Assembly: GCA_001800945.1 (NCBI GenBank)
Contig: MGWJ01000089.1
Location: forward strand, 12,199 to 20,827
Source of the DNA: Flavobacteria bacterium RIFCSPLOWO2_12_FULL_31_7
GTDB lineage: Bacteria; Bacteroidota; Bacteroidia; Flavobacteriales; Flavobacteriaceae
DNA length: 8,629 nt
Direction of reading: 5' to 3'
Shown here: positions 4,578 to 8,629 of the stretch, piece after piece
Numbering within the stretch: position 1 is the first letter of the stretch
How the letters are laid out: every line of letters starts with the position of its first letter
Notes under the pieces: model-generated
The model's input: the letters and a program-made list of their open reading frames with translations, nothing else
Database searches by the model: none
What the model was told of the DNA's origin: nothing
Program-made: the position numbers and the translations under genes

Positions 4578-5972
4578 ATGGAAAATATAAAACAATACGT
4601 TCAGGAAAATAAAGAACGCTTCATTAAAGAATTAATTGAATTACTAAAAATGCCTTCTGTTAGTGCAGATAGTGCTTATGCTCAAGATGTCATTAACACA
4701 GCTGAAGCCGTAAAAGCAAGTTTGGAAAAAGCGGGTTGCGATGTGGTAGAAATGTGTGAAACACCTGGTTATCCAATCGTTTACGGACATAAAATAATTG
4801 ATCCGAATTTACCAACGGTTTTGGTTTACGGACATTATGATGTACAACCAGCCGATCCAATTGAATTATGGGATTCTCCTCCTTTTGAACCAGTTATCAA
4901 AACTACAGAAATGCATCCTGAAGGTGCCATTTTTGCTCGTGGCGCTTGTGACGATAAAGGTCAGATGTATATGCACGTAAAAGCTTTCGAGTACATGATT
5001 GCTAACAACAATTTACCTTGTAACGTGAAATTCATGATTGAAGGTGAAGAAGAAGTTGGTTCAAAAAGTTTAGGTTGGTTTGTAGAACGCAATAAAGAAA
5101 AATTAGCTTGTGATGTGATTTTAATTTCTGATACGGGCATGATTTCGAACACACAACCATCAATTACTACTGGTTTACGTGGCTTAAGTTATGTAGAAGT
5201 AGAAGTTACGGGTCCGAATAGAGATTTACACTCAGGTTTATATGGTGGTGCTGTGGCGAATCCAATCAATGTTTTGACAAAAATGATTGCTTCGTTACAC
5301 GATGAAAATAATCATATTACCATTCCAGGTTTCTATGATGGTGTAGAAGAGCTATCGTTAGAAGAAAGAGCCGAAATGGCAAAAAGACCATTCAGTCAAA
5401 CAGATTACAACAAAGCGTTAGATATTGCTGAAGAATATGGAGAAACAGGTTACACTACTAACGAAAGAAATTCAATCCGTCCCACTTTAGACGTAAACGG
5501 AATTTGGGGTGGTTACACAGGTGAAGGTGCGAAAACAGTAATTGCAAGTAAAGCTTATGCGAAAATTTCAATGCGATTAGTTCCGAACCAAGATTGGGAA
5601 AACATCACAGAATTATTTCAAAAACATTTTGAAAGTATTGCTCCAAAAGCAGTAAAAGTAAAAGTGACACCTCATCATGGCGGACAAGGTTATGTAACTC
5701 CAATTGACAGTATTGGTTATCAAGCAGCTTCAAAAGCGTATTCAGATGCATTTGGAAAAACGCCTATTCCAGTTCGTTCTGGAGGAAGTATTCCGATTGT
5801 AGCTTTATTTGAAAAAGAATTAAAAAGCAAAACAATTATGATGGGATTTGGATTAGATAGTGATGCGATTCATTCACCAAATGAACATTATGGTATTTTC
5901 AATTACATGAAAGGTATTGAAACGATTCCGTTGTTCTACAAATACTTTACAGAATTACATCAAAATCAATAA
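4578..5972 (+). CDS. M20-family zinc metallodipeptidase (carnosinase/CNDP2-like)
   Basis: This is a dinuclear zinc dipeptidase, probably cytosolic since no signal peptide is visible, that would hydrolyse dipeptides or short peptides. The 464-residue length fits the family. The metal and catalytic set is complete: His86 in GHYDVQP with Asp88, bridging Asp125 in RGACDDKG, general base Glu158 and metal ligand Glu159 in EGEEEVGS, Asp185 in ISDTGM, and His432 in HSPNE. His219 of DLHSG and Arg333 of MRLVP match the dimerisation-domain residues that complete the partner's active site in mammalian CN2. The start is the ATG at 4578; a TTG at 4557 would overlap the -7 promoter box and is unlikely. An A-rich stretch rather than a Shine-Dalgarno precedes it. 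It is monocistronic, ending at a terminator. The exact substrate cannot be read from sequence. Confidence 0.93.
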   Translation: MENIKQYVQENKERFIKELIELLKMPSVSADSAYAQDVINTAEAVKASLEKAGCDVVEMCETPGYPIVYGHKIIDPNLPTVLVYGHYDVQPADPIELWDSPPFEPVIKTTEMHPEGAIFARGACDDKGQMYMHVKAFEYMIANNNLPCNVKFMIEGEEEVGSKSLGWFVERNKEKLACDVILISDTGMISNTQPSITTGLRGLSYVEVEVTGPNRDLHSGLYGGAVANPINVLTKMIASLHDENNHITIPGFYDGVEELSLEERAEMAKRPFSQTDYNKALDIAEEYGETGYTTNERNSIRPTLDVNGIWGGYTGEGAKTVIASKAYAKISMRLVPNQDWENITELFQKHFESIAPKAVKVKVTPHHGGQGYVTPIDSIGYQAASKAYSDAFGKTPIPVRSGGSIPIVALFEKELKSKTIMMGFGLDSDAIHSPNEHYGIFNYMKGIETIPLFYKYFTELHQNQ

Positions 5973-5989
5973 ATAGAATACATTTTTTC

Positions 5990-6017
5990 AATCTGAAAAC
6001 AAATTCAGATTTTAAAA
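5990..6017 (+). terminator. hairpin downstream of the dipeptidase, possible first terminator
   Basis: AATCTGAA (5990-5997) and TTCAGATT (6004-6011) form an 8-bp stem with a 6-base loop, 17 bases after the stop codon. The stem ends in TTTT and then AAAA on the plus strand, so the T-run is short. It would be a weak terminator or a 3' stabilising hairpin ahead of the stronger one. Confidence 0.5.
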
Positions 6018-6018
6018 C

Positions 6019-6051
6019 AAAAAGCCTGTAACGTTAAATTACAGGCTTTTT
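6019..6051. terminator. strong bidirectional intrinsic terminator
   Basis: AAAAAGCCTGTAA (6019-6031) pairs perfectly with TTACAGGCTTTTT (6039-6051) around a 7-base loop. The 13-bp stem has a GC-containing middle flanked by A and T runs, so it can end transcription from both the dipeptidase on the plus strand and the T9SS protein gene on the minus strand, whose stop is only 18 bases away. Confidence 0.92.
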
Positions 6052-6069
6052 CACTTTAAAAATAGGGTA

Positions 6070-8629
6070 TTACAATATTATTTTCTTTGTTACAACCTCT
6101 CCGTTTTCTAATTGTATTTTCACAATTAAAGCTTGTTTGGAAGCCATAATTTGATTCGTATAAAATTGCTTTTGGTTGATTTCGTTTTTCACAAAAATCA
6201 CTTTTCCTAAAACATCATACACTTCAATATTTGTTATCGCAGATTGATAAGATTGAATGGTTAATTCGTTGTTCTTAGCCAACACCTCAACTGAATTTAA
6301 AGAAGGAGCTTCTTCTTTAGTTGGTTTTTTGAAGATTAATTCAAATCTATCATTAAAAGTTCCTGCTTGAGAAATAAAATAATACGAACCTTCTTTTAAG
6401 TTGTGAATCGCATTTGTATATGTATCTTTCAAAAACACATCTTGATTAGCAAATAAACCATCTACTTGTTCGATATTGATTTCGAAATTACTTGCTTCAA
6501 TTACTTTTAAACCTAGTTTTACTACATCTTCATCAGAGAAAGGCAATCCTTTTCCTTGAATTACATATTCGGCATTCTCAACCAAATTATAAAGTACTGT
6601 TTTTGAAACATCCAACATTTTACCATCTACTTTAGAATCAATTCCGTCTGTAGCATTGTTTACATACCCTACTAATATTTGATTGTAGCTTTTTTTACTA
6701 TCATTTAAGTTTAACCAAATTCTGTGTTTTTCCGATTCATGACTTGCCACACTTGCTTCAGAAGATCTAAAAAATTGTGATGTTGTTGCCGCATCTTCTC
6801 TTAACTCATTTTCGAAAGAAACGGTATAAGCTGTCGCCACTTGAATAAAGAAACCTTGACCTACATTAATTTTATCATTTGGAATGGCACCACCAGCAGC
6901 AGCCGCCGTTCCTCCTAAAGTAGTATAAGAAGCATAATTATTTTGCGGGAAAACTCCTGCCACTGCAGCTACCGTGTGCGTCCAATAATAAAGTGCATTT
7001 ACCTTAGGGTTTGTAATTAAAAATCGGTAAGCACTAATTGGCGAAGCATACGGATTTCCTAATAAATTATAACCTTGACCAACCGCATAAGTAATACTTC
7101 CATTGTTAGGTACTCCAACAAATTGTCCATTAAAAGGTGCGGGTGTTAAAGTCCAGTTGTTATCTACACGAATCATATATCCTTTAGCCAAAGTAAAAGT
7201 ATTGGTGGAAGGCACAACCGATTGATAAGCTGTTGGCGTGGTGGTACCTGTAAATAGATATTGATAAAAACGATTGGTTAATGTATTTGGCGAAAATGCT
7301 AATAAATTCTGATTTGCTACTGGTGATGACCATGCCGTATAATCGTTATGAATCATATTAGTTGAATTTCTTTTTACAATAACATTACCTGTATTCACAG
7401 CATGTTTAGTGTATTGAACTAAAGCCGCTCCATTTTCAATAGTTAAAGAACCTGTTCCGTTTACGGTAATATTTTCACCAACTCTTAATGAATGTCCAGA
7501 AACAAAAGTTACAGCAGCACCTGTATTTACAGTAACTGAACAAGCGTCTAAACTAGCTGTAGACGTATAATTCCCATCAAAAATTACAGCATCACGTTTT
7601 GTTGGCGTTCCAGCAGGAGACCAAGACGTTCCGTTCCATGTTTTTGTTGTTGCTCCACATTGCCAAAATTGCCCAGTCCACATTCCTCTACCAAAAGTAG
7701 CAGCAAGAATTGTATTGTCGGCGCTTCTATAATCCAATGACATTACTTTACAATCTTTCATTCCTGTATTTGATCTTCTCCAGTTTGGGCTTGCCACATT
7801 AAAATCAACAGTGTACCAAACTCCTAATTCCGTACCAATTATCACTTCATTCGTAGCATTTGGATTTTGAAGAATACATTTCACTGGAATATTAGGAAGA
7901 TTACCTTCTTTGTTAGACCAATTCGCACCAGCATCAGAAGAATACCAAACACTCGTTACCCCATAATTATGAATAGTGACAAATAAGTCATTAGCAGAAT
8001 TTCCAAATTTAATATCAGAAATTGCACCTGTAAAAGGAGTTGTTAAAGTAGTATATGTTGGAGCAGCATTTGCATTAGTCATTCTAATTAACCTTCCTGT
8101 TGAAAGCCCTACCATAATAGTATTGGCCGCATAAGGAGAAGGTTCAAAATAAGTAGGAATAGCATTTACTGCAGCATTCGTTAACGTAGTAGTAGTTGTA
8201 GCTCCTGTAGAAGGATTAATTGTATATCTATATATTCTATAAGTTGTACCAGCAGTTCCATTGGCATACAAAATATTAGCATTACTATCTAAACCACATT
8301 GGTTCACAAAATCTCCAGCACTTCCTCCATTATCATTTGCGATATAAGCCGTTGCTACACCTGCATAAGTACTATAGATATAAGTATTGTACACATAAGA
8401 AACCACCATATATTGTTGTTGTTTATCAATAAATTCCCAACATCCATCTCCACCATAAACTTCTAATCCAGCACCAGTTGCGGCAGGATTTGAAACCAAT
8501 TGCGAACCATTATCTTGCAAACCACCTAACATTTTGTTATTAGCAACTGATTGATCTAATGAACCTTTATAAATTTGCGTTACATTATAATCTTTATTTC
8601 TTTCTCCGATAGCAGTACCAGAATTGTTA
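6070..8629 (-). CDS. secreted T9SS cargo protein with BNR/sortilin-like propeller, N-terminus outside window
   Basis: This is a large extracellular or cell-surface protein. The frame stays open to the right edge (upstream residues read NNSGTAIGERNKDYNVTQIYKGSLDQ), so 852 C-terminal residues are visible and the start and signal peptide are missing. A beta-propeller part runs to about residue 317: MLGGLQDNG near 33-41, an Asp-box SSDAGANW at 230-237 (7918-7941), a second degenerate repeat at VWYTVDFNVASPNW, and the closing ATFGRGMW at 310-317. A module common in flavobacterial surface proteins follows, beginning with TWNGTSW (about 330-336) and including LLGNPYASPI (522-531) and VGQGFF (589-594). 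The last 64 residues (789-852) are a type A sorting domain: IEVYDVLGKVI, then LIVKIQLENGEVVTKKIIL. The protein would cross the outer membrane by T9SS, with the tail removed. Binding target and function are unknown; no catalytic motif is recognised. Confidence 0.88.
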   Translation of the reverse strand, partial: NNSGTAIGERNKDYNVTQIYKGSLDQSVANNKMLGGLQDNGSQLVSNPAATGAGLEVYGGDGCWEFIDKQQQYMVVSYVYNTYIYSTYAGVATAYIANDNGGSAGDFVNQCGLDSNANILYANGTAGTTYRIYRYTINPSTGATTTTTLTNAAVNAIPTYFEPSPYAANTIMVGLSTGRLIRMTNANAAPTYTTLTTPFTGAISDIKFGNSANDLFVTIHNYGVTSVWYSSDAGANWSNKEGNLPNIPVKCILQNPNATNEVIIGTELGVWYTVDFNVASPNWRRSNTGMKDCKVMSLDYRSADNTILAATFGRGMWTGQFWQCGATTKTWNGTSWSPAGTPTKRDAVIFDGNYTSTASLDACSVTVNTGAAVTFVSGHSLRVGENITVNGTGSLTIENGAALVQYTKHAVNTGNVIVKRNSTNMIHNDYTAWSSPVANQNLLAFSPNTLTNRFYQYLFTGTTTPTAYQSVVPSTNTFTLAKGYMIRVDNNWTLTPAPFNGQFVGVPNNGSITYAVGQGYNLLGNPYASPISAYRFLITNPKVNALYYWTHTVAAVAGVFPQNNYASYTTLGGTAAAAGGAIPNDKINVGQGFFIQVATAYTVSFENELREDAATTSQFFRSSEASVASHESEKHRIWLNLNDSKKSYNQILVGYVNNATDGIDSKVDGKMLDVSKTVLYNLVENAEYVIQGKGLPFSDEDVVKLGLKVIEASNFEINIEQVDGLFANQDVFLKDTYTNAIHNLKEGSYYFISQAGTFNDRFELIFKKPTKEEAPSLNSVEVLAKNNELTIQSYQSAITNIEVYDVLGKVIFVKNEINQKQFYTNQIMASKQALIVKIQLENGEVVTKKIIL

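Noticed and set aside
4798..4980. 60-codon open frame on the plus strand
   Set aside because: It lies wholly inside the dipeptidase gene in another frame and has no recognisable protein pattern.
4961..5152. 63-codon open frame on the minus strand
   Set aside because: It is antisense to the catalytic core of the dipeptidase, whose conserved motifs explain the sequence fully.

Overview
The window looks like chromosomal DNA from a member of the Bacteroidota, most likely a Flavobacterium-type organism. It is AT-rich. It encodes a C-terminal type IX secretion (T9SS) sorting domain and an alanine/glutamate-tailed ribosomal protein bS16. Two intergenic promoters carry the Bacteroidota -7 box TAnnTTTG, and start codons are preceded by A-rich sequence rather than a strong Shine-Dalgarno. 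The organism assignment is inference; I could not run a search.

Region 1 (1-2415, + strand) is an export cassette entering from the left edge. It holds the C-terminal half of an ABC exporter of the peptidase-containing/bacteriocin type, followed four bases later by an HlyD-type periplasmic adaptor. Together they would move a peptide or protein across the inner membrane and towards an outer-membrane channel. The cargo, any modifying enzymes and the N-terminal part of the ABC protein lie outside the window.

Region 2 (2425-4405, - strand) is a translation-related operon read right to left: promoter, rpsP (bS16), rimM (30S maturation), then a tRNA adenine methyltransferase of the TrmN6/YfiC family. 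A GC-rich hairpin repeat lies in the rimM-trmN6 gap. The operon meets the export cassette tail to tail with only 9 bases between stop codons and no visible terminator.

Region 3 (4326-4577) is the divergent intergenic region between rpsP and the peptidase gene. It is packed with structure: two different tracts of four 7-bp units, each placed at the -33 zone of a promoter, a 10-bp inverted repeat between them, and a -7 box for each gene. This, together with a weaker 7-bp tract in front of trmN6, is the least ordinary part of the window.

Region 4 (4578-5972, + strand) is a complete M20-family metallodipeptidase. Region 5 (5990-6051) carries a hairpin and a strong bidirectional terminator separating it from the convergent gene. 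Region 6 (6070-8629, - strand) is the C-terminal 852 residues of a large secreted protein with a BNR/sortilin-like beta-propeller, a flavobacterial surface module and a type A T9SS sorting domain; its start lies beyond the right edge.

Most genes here are ordinary for the group. I see no clear, undescribed multi-gene system within these bases. The best candidates for follow-up are the heptad tracts at promoters and the unseen cargo of the exporter.
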